Source of the DNA: JAXMAF01 sp046350555 | Lineage (GTDB): Bacteria > Planctomycetota > Phycisphaerae > Phycisphaerales > SM1A02 | NCBI GenBank assembly: GCA_046350555.1 | Contig: JAXMAF010000008.1 | Span: 124,001-188,000 of the forward strand | Direction of reading: 5' to 3' | DNA: 64,000 nt | In this document: in pieces, positions 7,580 to 18,148 of the stretch | How the letters are laid out: each line of letters starts with the position of its first letter | How positions within the stretch are numbered: position 1 is the stretch's first letter | Made by a program: the position numbers and the translations under genes | Notes under the pieces: generated by a model | What the model was told of the DNA's origin: nothing | What the model saw: only the letters and a program-made list of their open reading frames with translations | The model's database searches: none

Positions 7580-10149
7580 TCACGGCACCGACGTCGATCT
7601 CTCCGCTGCATCCACGGCTCGCCGACTGGTTCGCGGCCCGCGGCTGGACGCCCTACGCGTTCCAGACCGAGACGTGGCGCGCCTGGCGCGCCGGACGCAG
7701 CGGCCTCGTCCACGTTCCGACCGGCGCGGGGAAGACCTACGCCGCCTACCTCGGCCCGCTGGGCGACCTGCTCGATCGGCCGTCGCGTTCCTCCTCCCCA
7801 GACGGGCTGGCGATCGTCTACGTGACGCCGCTCCGGGCCGTGTCGCGCGACATCGAGAAGGCGCTGCGAGCGCCGATCGACGACCTGCGGCTGCCCATCC
7901 GCGTCGAGAGCCGCACGGGCGACACCACCACGGCGCTTCGCGCGAAGCAACGGGCGCGCATGCCGCACGTGCTCGTCACCACGCCCGAGTCCCTGACGCT
8001 CCTGCTCACCCGCGACGACGCCTGCGCCACATTCGCCGGCCTTCGCGCGGTGATCGTCGACGAGTGGCACGAGCTGCTCTCCAGCAAGCGCGGCGTCCAG
8101 ACCGAGCTGGCGTTGGCGCGGCTGCGGACGATCGCGCCGTCGATGCGCACGTGGGCGCTCTCGGCGACGCTGCGCGATCCTTTCGCGGCGGCTCGTGCCG
8201 CCGTCGGCGCAACGAACGGTCCCGCGCTCGATGCCGGCGGGCAGGCCGTGGAGGACGAGTCGCCCGGCGCGGATGGCGGCGCGGCCGTGAACCGCGAGGT
8301 GAACGGAGACGCCGCGCCGATCGTCGTCTCCGCCACGATCGAGCGGCCCGTCATCGTCTCGTCGGTGCTGCCAACTTCGGTGGATCGCTTCCCGTGGGCC
8401 GGCCACATGGGACTCTGCATGCTCGGCCCGCTCCTCGAAGTGCTCGATCCGGACCGGCCGACGCTCATCTTCACCAACACGCGCTCGCAGTCGGAGCGCT
8501 GGTTCCAGGCGATCCTCGAGGCGCGCCCGGAGTGGGCGCGACGGCTGGCGCTCCACCACGGCTCGATCGATCGCGCCGTCCGCGAGAGGATCGAGGCGGG
8601 ATTGAAGGATGGATCGATCTCGCTGGTCGTCTGCACGTCGTCGCTCGACCTGGGGGTCGACTTCTCGCCGGTGCAGCGCGTCGTGCAGATCGGCTCGCCG
8701 AAGGGAATCGCCCGGCTCATCCAGCGCGCCGGCCGCGCCGGTCACCGGCCGGGGGCGTCGTGCGAGGTGATCTGCGTGCCCACGCATGCGTTCGAGCTCG
8801 TCGAGATCGCCGCGGCGCGCCAGGCCGTCGCCGCGGGCCGTGTCGAGGAGCGGCCATCGTTGAACCGGCCGCTCGACGTGCTGGTCCAGCACCTCGTCAC
8901 CGCGTCGTTCGGCGACGGCTTCGACGCCGACCAGCTCTTCGCCGAGGTGCGCACCACCATGGCGTACCGCGACCTCGCGCGCGAGGAGTTCGACTGGTGC
9001 CTCGAGCTGGTGGAGCACGGCGGGAGCACGCTGCGCGCGTATCCGGAGCATCACCGCGTGGCGCGCCGCGATGGCCGCTATCGCGTCGCCGGTCGGCGGC
9101 TCGCGGCGCTGCATCGACTTAACGTCGGCACGATCACGGGCGATGCGACGGTCGCGATCCGGCTGGTTGGCGGCCGATCCCTCGGTTCGATCGAGGAGTA
9201 CTTCGTGAGCCGCCTGCGCGCCGGCGACGTCTTCCTCTTCGGCGGGCGAATGCTCGAGTTCGCGCGGCTCCGCGACATGACCGCCTTCGTGAAGCCCGCC
9301 CGTCGCGACACGACCTTCACGCCACACTGGAACGGCGCCCGCTTTCCGCTCTCCACGGCGCTCTCGGCGGCGGTGCGCGAGGTCGTGGAGTCGCTGCGCG
9401 ACCTCGATCCGGCGCGGCCGCCGCACGACCTGCCGGCGGAGCTGCGCACGGCGCTTCCGGTCGTGGAGACGCAGCTGCGGCTCTCGCGCCTGCCGCGTGC
9501 CGCCGAGACCCTGATCGAGCTGACCACGACGCCCGACGGCTGCCATTGCTTCATCTACCCCTTCGAGGGACGGCTCGTGCACGAGGGGTTGGCGGCGCTG
9601 CTGGCGCTGCGGCTGGGTCGACGACGGCCGGCGACCCTGGCCATGTCGATGAACGACTACGGCATCGAGCTCCTCTCATCGGCGTCGTACGACTTCGCCG
9701 CGCTGCTCGCTCCCGAGCTCTTCACGACGACGAACCTGGTCGAGGACCTGCTCGAAGCGATCAACCTCGGCGAGCTGGCGCAGCGCCAGTTCCGCGAGGT
9801 GGCGCGGGTCGCCGGGCTCGTTCCACAGAAGTACCCCGGCGGCGAACGATCGACGCGGCAGATCCAGGCGGGGTCGTCGCTCATCTACGAGGTCTTCGAG
9901 CAGTTCGATCCGCAGAATCTGCTCCTCGTGCAGGCGCGCCGCGAGGTGCTGGAGCGCCAGTGCGAGGAGAGCCGGCTCGCGCGGACGCTGCGCCGGCTCG
10001 GCGGGCAGCCGATGCTCCTGGTCGAGACCGCCCGCCCGACACCGCTGGCGCTGCCGCTGGTCGCCGATCGCCTGGGGTCGACGCTCTCCACCGAATCGGT
10101 GCGACAACGGATCGATCGGATGCTCGCCGAGCACTCGGCGCGGACGTGA
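7576..10149 (+). CDS. Lhr-type ligase-associated DEXH helicase
   Basis: An 857-residue SF2 helicase of the Lhr-core type (ligase-associated DNA damage response helicase). Motif I is PTGAGKT (residues 48-54). Motif II is DEWH (about 160), an Lhr-like variant of DEXH. Motif III is SAT (about 195), motif IV lies near IFTNTRSQSE (about 297) and motif VI is QRAGRAGHR (about 382). The C-terminal half carries the winged-helix and Lhr-specific region. An insertion of about 35 hydrophilic residues (about 215-250) sits between the two RecA domains. The start overlaps the preceding stop by 4 bases. Its usual partners are an ATP-dependent DNA ligase, a beta-CASP exonuclease and PdeM; only PdeM is next to it here. 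The role is DNA repair in the cytoplasm, by family inference. Confidence 0.88.
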   Translation: MITAPTSISPLHPRLADWFAARGWTPYAFQTETWRAWRAGRSGLVHVPTGAGKTYAAYLGPLGDLLDRPSRSSSPDGLAIVYVTPLRAVSRDIEKALRAPIDDLRLPIRVESRTGDTTTALRAKQRARMPHVLVTTPESLTLLLTRDDACATFAGLRAVIVDEWHELLSSKRGVQTELALARLRTIAPSMRTWALSATLRDPFAAARAAVGATNGPALDAGGQAVEDESPGADGGAAVNREVNGDAAPIVVSATIERPVIVSSVLPTSVDRFPWAGHMGLCMLGPLLEVLDPDRPTLIFTNTRSQSERWFQAILEARPEWARRLALHHGSIDRAVRERIEAGLKDGSISLVVCTSSLDLGVDFSPVQRVVQIGSPKGIARLIQRAGRAGHRPGASCEVICVPTHAFELVEIAAARQAVAAGRVEERPSLNRPLDVLVQHLVTASFGDGFDADQLFAEVRTTMAYRDLAREEFDWCLELVEHGGSTLRAYPEHHRVARRDGRYRVAGRRLAALHRLNVGTITGDATVAIRLVGGRSLGSIEEYFVSRLRAGDVFLFGGRMLEFARLRDMTAFVKPARRDTTFTPHWNGARFPLSTALSAAVREVVESLRDLDPARPPHDLPAELRTALPVVETQLRLSRLPRAAETLIELTTTPDGCHCFIYPFEGRLVHEGLAALLALRLGRRRPATLAMSMNDYGIELLSSASYDFAALLAPELFTTTNLVEDLLEAINLGELAQRQFREVARVAGLVPQKYPGGERSTRQIQAGSSLIYEVFEQFDPQNLLLVQARREVLERQCEESRLARTLRRLGGQPMLLVETARPTPLALPLVADRLGSTLSTESVRQRIDRMLAEHSART

Positions 10150-10204
10150 CGCGTTGGGCGCGGCGAGACGCCCGTCGCCGGCGAGACGCCTACAACGTGA
10201 CTCC

Positions 10205-10909
10205 TTGTCAACGGCGCGCACCGATCGTTCGTCGATCACGCTGCACGCGCTTCGCGGCGCGTGGCTCGACCTTCGCGGCGAGCGCGTCGGCGTCCTGCCG
10301 CAGCGGGCGATCTGGCTGCCCGCCCGCGCGGCGCTCATCGTCGCCGACCTGCACGTCGGCAAGGGCGAGGCGTATCGGGCGCTGGGCGTGCCGATGCCCG
10401 AAGGCCTCCTGGACGAGACGCTCGAGCGGCTGGGGCGACTCGTCGCCACCTCCGGCGCCACGCGGGTCGTGGTGCTCGGCGATCTCATCCACGCGCCGGC
10501 GGGACTCACGCCGGCGGTGCGGGCGCGGGTCGCGTCCTTCCTCTCCGCGCTGCCGGCCACCGTCGCCCTTGTCCGCGGCAACCACGATCGGCGGATCGAG
10601 CGCCTTCCCGCGGAGTGGCCGATCGTGGCGCATGACGAACCGCTCGACGATCCACCCTTTGCGCTCGTGCATCATCCGGCGGCGCATCGCGACCGCTACT
10701 CGATCGCCGGGCACCTGCATCCGACGATGACGCTCGCCGGCGCTGGCGACGCGATCCGGCTGCCATGCTTCCACTTCGGGCCGCGCATCGCGGTGCTTCC
10801 GGCCTTCAGCCGATTCTCGCGCGGCGTTCCGCTGAGCGTCGAGCCGGGCGATCGCGCCTTCGTCGTCGCCGACGAGGAGGTCGTCGAGGTGCCCGCGGGC
10901 GCGGCGTGA
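10205..10909 (+). CDS. pdeM: PdeM, ligase-associated metallophosphoesterase
   Basis: A calcineurin-like phosphoesterase of the PdeM group. Metal-binding motifs are VADLHVGK (D-x-H), GDLIH (G-D-x-x-H), GNHD and, near the C-terminus, GHLHP. It follows the Lhr-type helicase, the usual arrangement in the four-gene ligase-associated repair cassette, and it is short (about 235 residues) as expected. The start is uncertain: TTG at 10205 is used because family similarity begins about 10 residues later; TTG at 10154, only 5 bases after the helicase stop, is in frame too. The enzyme probably processes DNA ends as a Mn-dependent nuclease or phosphodiesterase. The gene meets glpD tail to tail with 22 bases between the stops. 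Confidence 0.85.
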   Translation: MSTARTDRSSITLHALRGAWLDLRGERVGVLPQRAIWLPARAALIVADLHVGKGEAYRALGVPMPEGLLDETLERLGRLVATSGATRVVVLGDLIHAPAGLTPAVRARVASFLSALPATVALVRGNHDRRIERLPAEWPIVAHDEPLDDPPFALVHHPAAHRDRYSIAGHLHPTMTLAGAGDAIRLPCFHFGPRIAVLPAFSRFSRGVPLSVEPGDRAFVVADEEVVEVPAGAA

Positions 10910-10931
10910 GTGTCCCGGGTGGGCTCGCGGA

Positions 10932-12512
10932 TCAAGCGTCGCCCGGCGGCAGATAGCCGTGGGCGATCTTCGCGAAGGCCTCGACCTGGGCGCGCTGCCA
11001 TCGGGCATCCAGGCCAAGCTCGTTCGCCATCGTCGCGGCGACCCCGGGCGCCGCCTCGACCGCGGCGCGGCTGTCGAAGAGCAGCGATCGCGTCCGGCGG
11101 GCCAGCGCGTCGTCGATCGTCCTCGCCATCTCGTTCCGTGCGGCCCACGCGATCTCGGCGTGGGTCGCCGGGAGGCGTGGATGGATGCGGGCCGCGAGCG
11201 CCGGATCGGACGCGGCGAGGGCGGCGACGGCGGGCGCGTCGGATCCGTACACCGCGAACTCCCCATCGCGCGCCGCGTGCATCGACCAGCCATGCAGGTT
11301 GAGCGTGGTCGTGACACACGGGCGCGGCTCGAGGCCGGCGAGCGTCGAGACGTGATCGACGAGGTCCTCGGCCATGCGGCGGTACGTCGTCCACTTGCCG
11401 CCGGCGATCGTGGTCAGTCCCGAGCGAGGATCGATGTGGATCGTGTGGTCGCGCGAAAGCGCCGCCGTGCCCTGGCCATCGCCCACCTTCACGAGCGGAC
11501 GGATGCCCGCGAAGACGGCGCGGATGTCGGCGCGGGAAGGCTCCCTCGCGAGGTAGCGCCGCGCGGTGTCGAGGATGAAGTCGATCTCCTCGCGATGCGC
11601 CGTCGGTTCGAGCGCCGCCGCCGGCACGGGCGTGTCCGTCGTTCCCACGACGACGACGTGATGCCACGGGATCGCGAACATGACCCTTCCGTCGGCGGTA
11701 TGCGGCACCATGATCGCGTGATCGCCCGCGAGGAAGGATCGGTCGAGGACCAGGTGCACGCCCTGGCTGGGCGCGATCATCGGGGCGGCGCGCGGATCGT
11801 CGAGCCGCCGGATCGCGTCGGCGAACGGACCGGTCGCGTTCACCACGGCCTTCGCGCGGACCTCGAACGCGCGTCCGCCCTCGCGATCCTCGACGACCGC
11901 ACCCACGACGCGCTCGCCTTCCTTCACGAGCGCCGCGACCGCGACGTAGTTCGCCAGCGTGGCGCCCTGCGTCGCGGCGGTGCGTGCCAGGGTCGTCGCC
12001 AGCCGCGCATCGTCGAACTGGCCGTCGTGGTAGAGCGTGCCGCCTCGCAGCCCTTCGCGTTCGATGTTGGGGATGCGGTCCAGCAGTTCGTCGGGCGAAA
12101 GGTGGCGCGATCCGCCGAAGCCATAGCGCCCCGCGAGCAGGTCGTAGACCTTGAGGCCGATGCCGTAGAAGGGCGACTCCCACCATGCGTAGCTGGGCAC
12201 GACGAAGGGCAGGTCGTGCACCAGGTGGGGCGCGGTGGTGCGCAGGATGCCGCGCTCCCGGAGCGCCTCCATCACCAGCGAGATGTTGCCCTGCTGAAGG
12301 TAGCGCACGCCGCCATGGACGAGCTTCGTCGAACGACTCGACGTTCCCTTGGCGAAGTCGCTCTGTTCCACGAGCGCGACGTCGTAGCCGCGCGACGCGG
12401 CGTCGACGGCGATGCCGAGGCCCGTCGCGCCTCCGCCGATCACGAGGATGTCCCACGGCCTGGCGTCGGAACGCCGCTCCTCCAGCCGGGCGATCATCGC
12501 GTCGCGCTGCAT
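10932..12512 (-). CDS. glpD: Glycerol-3-phosphate dehydrogenase, aerobic (GlpD)
   Basis: A 526-residue FAD enzyme that oxidises sn-glycerol 3-phosphate to dihydroxyacetone phosphate and passes electrons to quinone at the membrane. The N-terminus has VIGGGATGLG (FAD binding), then SSRSTKLVHGG and RYLQQGN, which are GlpD signatures. GTTDTP and the GGKWTTYR block come later, and a C-terminal helical domain ends the protein. I chose ATG 12512 (MQRDAMIAR) because the frame further upstream has no similarity; ATG 12494 is a second option. It lies 70 bases behind glpK on the same strand, so glycerol kinase and dehydrogenase are probably co-transcribed to feed glycerol into glycolysis. No glpF or glpR is in the window. 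Confidence 0.93.
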   Translation of the reverse strand: MQRDAMIARLEERRSDARPWDILVIGGGATGLGIAVDAASRGYDVALVEQSDFAKGTSSRSTKLVHGGVRYLQQGNISLVMEALRERGILRTTAPHLVHDLPFVVPSYAWWESPFYGIGLKVYDLLAGRYGFGGSRHLSPDELLDRIPNIEREGLRGGTLYHDGQFDDARLATTLARTAATQGATLANYVAVAALVKEGERVVGAVVEDREGGRAFEVRAKAVVNATGPFADAIRRLDDPRAAPMIAPSQGVHLVLDRSFLAGDHAIMVPHTADGRVMFAIPWHHVVVVGTTDTPVPAAALEPTAHREEIDFILDTARRYLAREPSRADIRAVFAGIRPLVKVGDGQGTAALSRDHTIHIDPRSGLTTIAGGKWTTYRRMAEDLVDHVSTLAGLEPRPCVTTTLNLHGWSMHAARDGEFAVYGSDAPAVAALAASDPALAARIHPRLPATHAEIAWAARNEMARTIDDALARRTRSLLFDSRAAVEAAPGVAATMANELGLDARWQRAQVEAFAKIAHGYLPPGDA

Positions 12513-12582
12513 CGAGGGGAGCGTACCCGATGGACGAGCGGTCCGATGCACGACCGCCGGCGGGGCTCCGGTGTGCCGCGCG

Positions 12583-14130
<1,548 letters not shown>

Positions 14131-14161
14131 GGGGCCAGTGTAATGCCGGGCTGTGTCGACC

Positions 14162-16102
14162 TCAGCCGACGACGGCGGCAAGGTCCTCGCCGCGCACCTG
14201 CAACGCCACCATCGCGCGGTAGCGTCCGCTCTGCTCCATCAGCTCCGCGTGTGTGCCCCGCTCGACGATGCGGCCGTGCTCGAGCACGACGATCTGGTCG
14301 GCGTGCATGATCGTGCTGAGCCGATGGGCGATGACGAAGCTCGTGCGTCCGCGCATGAGCCGGGCGAGGGACGCCTGGATGAGCCGCTCGCTCTCGGTGT
14401 CGAGGTTGCTCGTCGCCTCGTCGAGGATCAGGATGCGCGGATCGGCGAGGAGCGCCCTCGCGATGGCGATCCGCTGCCGCTGTCCGCCCGAGAGCCGGAC
14501 GCCGCGCTCGCCGATGAGCGTCTCGTAGCCCTGCGGCAGCCCGGCGATGAACTCGGCGGCGTTGGCGGCCTTCGCGGCGGCCTCGACCTGCGCCGGCGTC
14601 GCCCAGCGGTTCGCATAGGCGATGTTCTCGCCGATCGTGCCGTCGAAGAGGAAGACGTCCTGCTCGACGATTCCCAGCAGGCCGCGATAGCTCTCGACCT
14701 CGATCGTGCGCAGGTCGATGCCGTCGACGGCGATCGTGCCCGAGGTCGGGTCGTAGAAGCGGGCGACGAGGTTGCAGAGGGTCGTCTTGCCCGAGCCGCT
14801 GCGCCCCACCAGGGCGACCATGGTGCCGGGGCGGGCTTCGAGGGAGATCTCGTGCAGCACGGGCTTGTCGCCACCGGGATAGGTGAACGTGACGCGATCG
14901 ACGCGGATGTCGCCGCGCACGGCCTCGGGCGTCAGTCGCACGGCGCCGGCGACTGCCGGCATCTCGCGCGGCTCGCCAAGCAGGTCGAGGACCCGGTCCA
15001 GCGCGGCGAGCGACGTCTGGAACGACGTGGCGCTGGTCGCGAGCGTCTCCAGCGGCCCCAGCAGCATGATCAGGTACGTCAGGAACATGACGAGGTCGCC
15101 GGGCGTGATCGAGCCGTCGAGGACGCGCATGCCGCCGTACCAGAGCAGTCCTGCGGAGGCGAGTGGAATGAGCAGCGCCCACGCGATCTCGATCCATCGC
15201 GACCACCACCAGACGAGGATCTCCTGTCGCGCCATGAAGTGCGTGCCGCGCGAGAAGCGGCCCGCCTCGCCGTGCTCGCGGGCGAAGCCGCGAACGACGC
15301 GCATTCCGCCGAACGCCTCGGTCGCGTGGCTGTCGATGTCCTGCCGCGTGGCGCGGATGTCCTTGTGCACCGGGCGGATCCGGTTGATCCACGTCCGGTG
15401 GCTCAGCCAGACCGATGGCAGCAGGATGAGCGAACCCAGCAGCAGCCGCCAATCGGTGTACGCGAGGACCGAGAGCGAGCCACCGAGCTGGATGATCGCG
15501 CGCCACGGGTTGTAGATCATCCCGAAGACGAGCTCGGCGACGGCGCCGGCATCCTCGCGCAGCAGGCTCGCCACGCCGCCGGACTTGAGCGCGTGGATGC
15601 GGTGCAAGGGCAGCCGCACGGCGTGCTCGAAGACCTCGCGCCGCAGATCGACCTGGAGCCGCTTGGTCGTTCGCGTCGCGAGCCAGCGGCCCCAGAGCTG
15701 CACGACGACCTGCACCCCGCTGATCACGAAGATGGCGGCGACGATCGCGGTGAGCAGCGCCTTGGGCGCGCTGGGCGACGGCAGGCGGTCCGCCAGCAGG
15801 CGCGGAAGGGGATGGTCCGCGAAGACCGAGTCGATGGCGATCTTCGTGGCCAGTGGCGACAGGAGGCCGAGCAGCGTCGCGACCGTGAGCGTGGCGAGCG
15901 CCACCGCCATCGACGGCCAGTGGGGGCGCAGCAGGCGGAGGAACGCCGAGAGGAGCGGCCGGAACCCGCGGCTGCGGCGACGCCGCCTCGTCTCCTCCTC
16001 GATCGAGGATCGAATCGCCGCGCCCTCGGGCGCGCCGGGCCGCGCCGCCGGAGCCGGTCTCGATAGATCTCGAAGCGACGTCGGCCGCGCGGGGACGGAC
16101 AT
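14162..16102 (-). CDS. ABC exporter, MsbA/lipid type
   Basis: A 646-residue half-transporter with the fused membrane and ATPase domains. After a basic cytoplasmic leader (1-55), six membrane segments span about 60-345. The nucleotide-binding domain contains Walker A GRSGSGKTT (about 432), the Q-loop region EQDVFLF, signature LSGGQ (about 537), Walker B ILILDEATS (about 555) and the switch IAHRLST. It probably works as a homodimer exporting a lipid, peptide or drug; the substrate cannot be read from sequence. A second, less similar exporter lies at 54234-56150. The gene is 57 bases downstream of the ModA-like lipoprotein gene, but exporters of this type do not use binding proteins, so the two are not a transport pair. 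Confidence 0.88.
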   Translation of the reverse strand: MSVPARPTSLRDLSRPAPAARPGAPEGAAIRSSIEEETRRRRRSRGFRPLLSAFLRLLRPHWPSMAVALATLTVATLLGLLSPLATKIAIDSVFADHPLPRLLADRLPSPSAPKALLTAIVAAIFVISGVQVVVQLWGRWLATRTTKRLQVDLRREVFEHAVRLPLHRIHALKSGGVASLLREDAGAVAELVFGMIYNPWRAIIQLGGSLSVLAYTDWRLLLGSLILLPSVWLSHRTWINRIRPVHKDIRATRQDIDSHATEAFGGMRVVRGFAREHGEAGRFSRGTHFMARQEILVWWWSRWIEIAWALLIPLASAGLLWYGGMRVLDGSITPGDLVMFLTYLIMLLGPLETLATSATSFQTSLAALDRVLDLLGEPREMPAVAGAVRLTPEAVRGDIRVDRVTFTYPGGDKPVLHEISLEARPGTMVALVGRSGSGKTTLCNLVARFYDPTSGTIAVDGIDLRTIEVESYRGLLGIVEQDVFLFDGTIGENIAYANRWATPAQVEAAAKAANAAEFIAGLPQGYETLIGERGVRLSGGQRQRIAIARALLADPRILILDEATSNLDTESERLIQASLARLMRGRTSFVIAHRLSTIMHADQIVVLEHGRIVERGTHAELMEQSGRYRAMVALQVRGEDLAAVVG

Positions 16103-16159
16103 GGAATCGATGCTACGGGCTTCACGTCCGCGAGCGCGGTGTGCGCGAGCCGGACGGCG

Positions 16160-16981
16160 TCAGCCGAGGTCCACCTGGAATCCGTGGTGGAAGAGCGTGT
16201 TCCTGAACTCCTCGCCTGCGAGGAAGTCGACCAGCGACGAGGTCGTCGCGGGGTGCTTCGTGGCGCGAAGCGGCGCCGTGTAGTAGATCGTCTCGGGGAG
16301 GGACCACGGCAGCCCGATGCGCACGTCGCCATTGAGCTCGGTGATCATCTGCGAGCCGAAGACGAACGCGCCGTCGACCTTGCCCTGCTTCGCGGCATCG
16401 AGCGTCTCGGCCGAGCTCTGGAAGAGGACGGCGCGTGGCCGGACGGCGTCCCAGAGGCCGGCGGACTCGAGCACGCGCCGTGCGTAGCCGCCGACCGCCT
16501 CGCGATCGGGATCGCCCATGGCGATGCGCTGGAGCCGCGAATCGAGCAGGTCGTGCGGCGAGCGCAGGAAGACCTCGCTGCTCGAAGGAATCGCCAGCAC
16601 GAGCGTGTTGCCCGCGACGGGCCGCGGCGTCTCGGGTTCGACGAGGCCGTCCGCCTGGAGCGCGCCGATCCAGCGCGGATCCGCCAGGAGAACGGCGTCA
16701 AAGGCCTCGCCGCCCCGGATGCGCTCGACGAGTTCGGCGCCGGAAGCGCCCACGACCTCGACCGAGACGTTGGGCAGGTGCCGGGTGAAGGCGCTCGCCG
16801 CTTCGCGGAGCGCGTCGGCGATGCTGCCGTCGGCCGCAACGCGAAGGACGGTCGGCGGTGGGAGCGGCGGGGGGCTTCGCCGGCAGGCGCCGACCAGCGT
16901 GGTGCCGGCAAACGCGATGGTCAGCGCGGCGGCGCAGGCGATCGTCCGTCCGCACGACGAGAAGCGCCATCGTCGGATCAT
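16160..16981 (-). CDS. ModA-like periplasmic substrate-binding lipoprotein
   Basis: A 273-residue type II binding protein resembling ModA. It starts with a signal segment whose lipobox LVGAC places the modified Cys at residue 33, so the mature protein is a membrane-anchored lipoprotein. The mature part begins with LRVAADGSIADAL, matching the start of the molybdate-binding fold, and GASGAELVERI and the GNTLVLAIP block follow as in ModA. The ATG overlaps the rlmN stop (ATGA, 16978-16981), so translation is probably coupled. No ModB permease or ModC ATPase lies next to it, so it may work with a distant transporter or have another ligand (molybdate, tungstate or sulfate-like anions). Confidence 0.8.
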   Translation of the reverse strand: MIRRWRFSSCGRTIACAAALTIAFAGTTLVGACRRSPPPLPPPTVLRVAADGSIADALREAASAFTRHLPNVSVEVVGASGAELVERIRGGEAFDAVLLADPRWIGALQADGLVEPETPRPVAGNTLVLAIPSSSEVFLRSPHDLLDSRLQRIAMGDPDREAVGGYARRVLESAGLWDAVRPRAVLFQSSAETLDAAKQGKVDGAFVFGSQMITELNGDVRIGLPWSLPETIYYTAPLRATKHPATTSSLVDFLAGEEFRNTLFHHGFQVDLG

Positions 16982-18108
16982 CGCGGCGCACCTTCGATCG
17001 TCACCGTCGCCTCGTCGAGCATGCGGCGCCGCCTGACCCGTGGATTCCCAAGCTGCCCGCACGCCGCGAACGTGTCGCGTCCCTTGGTCTGCCGCCGCTT
17101 CACGAACTGCCCGTTGAGCGCCGCCCGCTCGATGAAGCGCGTCGTCTCCTGCTCCGTCGGCGCGGGCCAAGGGCTCTCGCGCCGCGGGTTGTAGGGAATG
17201 ACGTTGAGCGAGCAGCGGAGCGGACGAAGGTACGCGCACAGCTCGTCGCAATGCTCCGGCGCGTCGTTGACGCCGGGGATCAGCACGTACTCCACGCAGA
17301 TCGCCCCGCTGCTGCGCAAGGGCCACGCCCGGAGTGAGTCCATCAGCGGACCCATCGGCGTGGCGCGGTTGATGGGCATGATCCGCGATCGGATCTCGTC
17401 GTTGGGAGCGTTGATCGAGACGGCGAGGTTGAGCCGGTGGAATCCCGGCTCGGCGATGAACGCGGCGAGGCGGGCGATGCCGTCGATCCGTCCGACGGTC
17501 GAGACGGTGATGTGCGACGGCGCGATCTCCGGTCCGTGGCGATCGGCCAGGACACGGACGGCCTGGAGGACCGCATCGAGGTTGTCCATCGGCTCGCCCA
17601 TGCCCATGAAGACGATGTTCTTGATCGGGACTCCGAGTCCCTCCTCGACCGCATGCCGCGCCGCATGCCATTGTCCGACGATCTCCGCGGCCGAGAGGTT
17701 GCGAAGCAGGCCCATCTGCGCCGTTTCGCAGAAGCGGCAACCCATCGCGCAACCGACCTGCGAGGAGACGCAGAGGGTTCGCGTGACGCCGCGCGCCCGG
17801 CGCATCGGGATGATCACCGACTCGGTCTCGAGCCCATCGTCGTGGCGCAGGGCGAACTTGACGGTCTCGTGCACCGCGTCCGGCCCGATGCCGGTGAACT
17901 CGGTGCGGTCGCGCTGGATCGCGGTGATCCGCGGCGCCGGCAGCGCCACCCATGGAAGCGTCGTCCGTCCCTCGCGGAACGCGGCGTGATACGCAGCCAG
18001 TGCGGCGGGGCGCGACACGCCTCGCGCGCTCGCCGCGGCGACGAACTCGTGGCTGGTCAGGCCAAGCACATGGATCGAGCCGGACACGCGCGATGGTAGG
18101 AAGGGCAA
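16978..18108 (-). CDS. rlmN: RlmN-like radical SAM rRNA/tRNA methyltransferase
   Basis: A 376-residue radical-SAM enzyme of the RlmN/Cfr family, which methylates C2 of A2503 in 23S rRNA and A37 in some tRNAs. The [4Fe-4S] ligands are C120, C124 and C127 in QVGCAMGCRFCETA; GMGEPMDN and the VSTVGRI block follow. The second methyl-carrying Cys is C350 in AACGQLGN, the arrangement typical for RlmN. The N-terminal accessory region is shorter and less typical than in proteobacterial RlmN. Cfr, which methylates C8, is a possible relative, but the AACGQL ending favours RlmN. The stop overlaps the start of a ModA-like lipoprotein gene by 4 bases. Confidence 0.87.
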   Translation of the reverse strand: MPFLPSRVSGSIHVLGLTSHEFVAAASARGVSRPAALAAYHAAFREGRTTLPWVALPAPRITAIQRDRTEFTGIGPDAVHETVKFALRHDDGLETESVIIPMRRARGVTRTLCVSSQVGCAMGCRFCETAQMGLLRNLSAAEIVGQWHAARHAVEEGLGVPIKNIVFMGMGEPMDNLDAVLQAVRVLADRHGPEIAPSHITVSTVGRIDGIARLAAFIAEPGFHRLNLAVSINAPNDEIRSRIMPINRATPMGPLMDSLRAWPLRSSGAICVEYVLIPGVNDAPEHCDELCAYLRPLRCSLNVIPYNPRRESPWPAPTEQETTRFIERAALNGQFVKRRQTKGRDTFAACGQLGNPRVRRRRMLDEATVTIEGAPR

Positions 18109-18148
18109 CGCGGCTGCTCGGACGGCGAGTGCCGCAGCGCCTCTCGCG

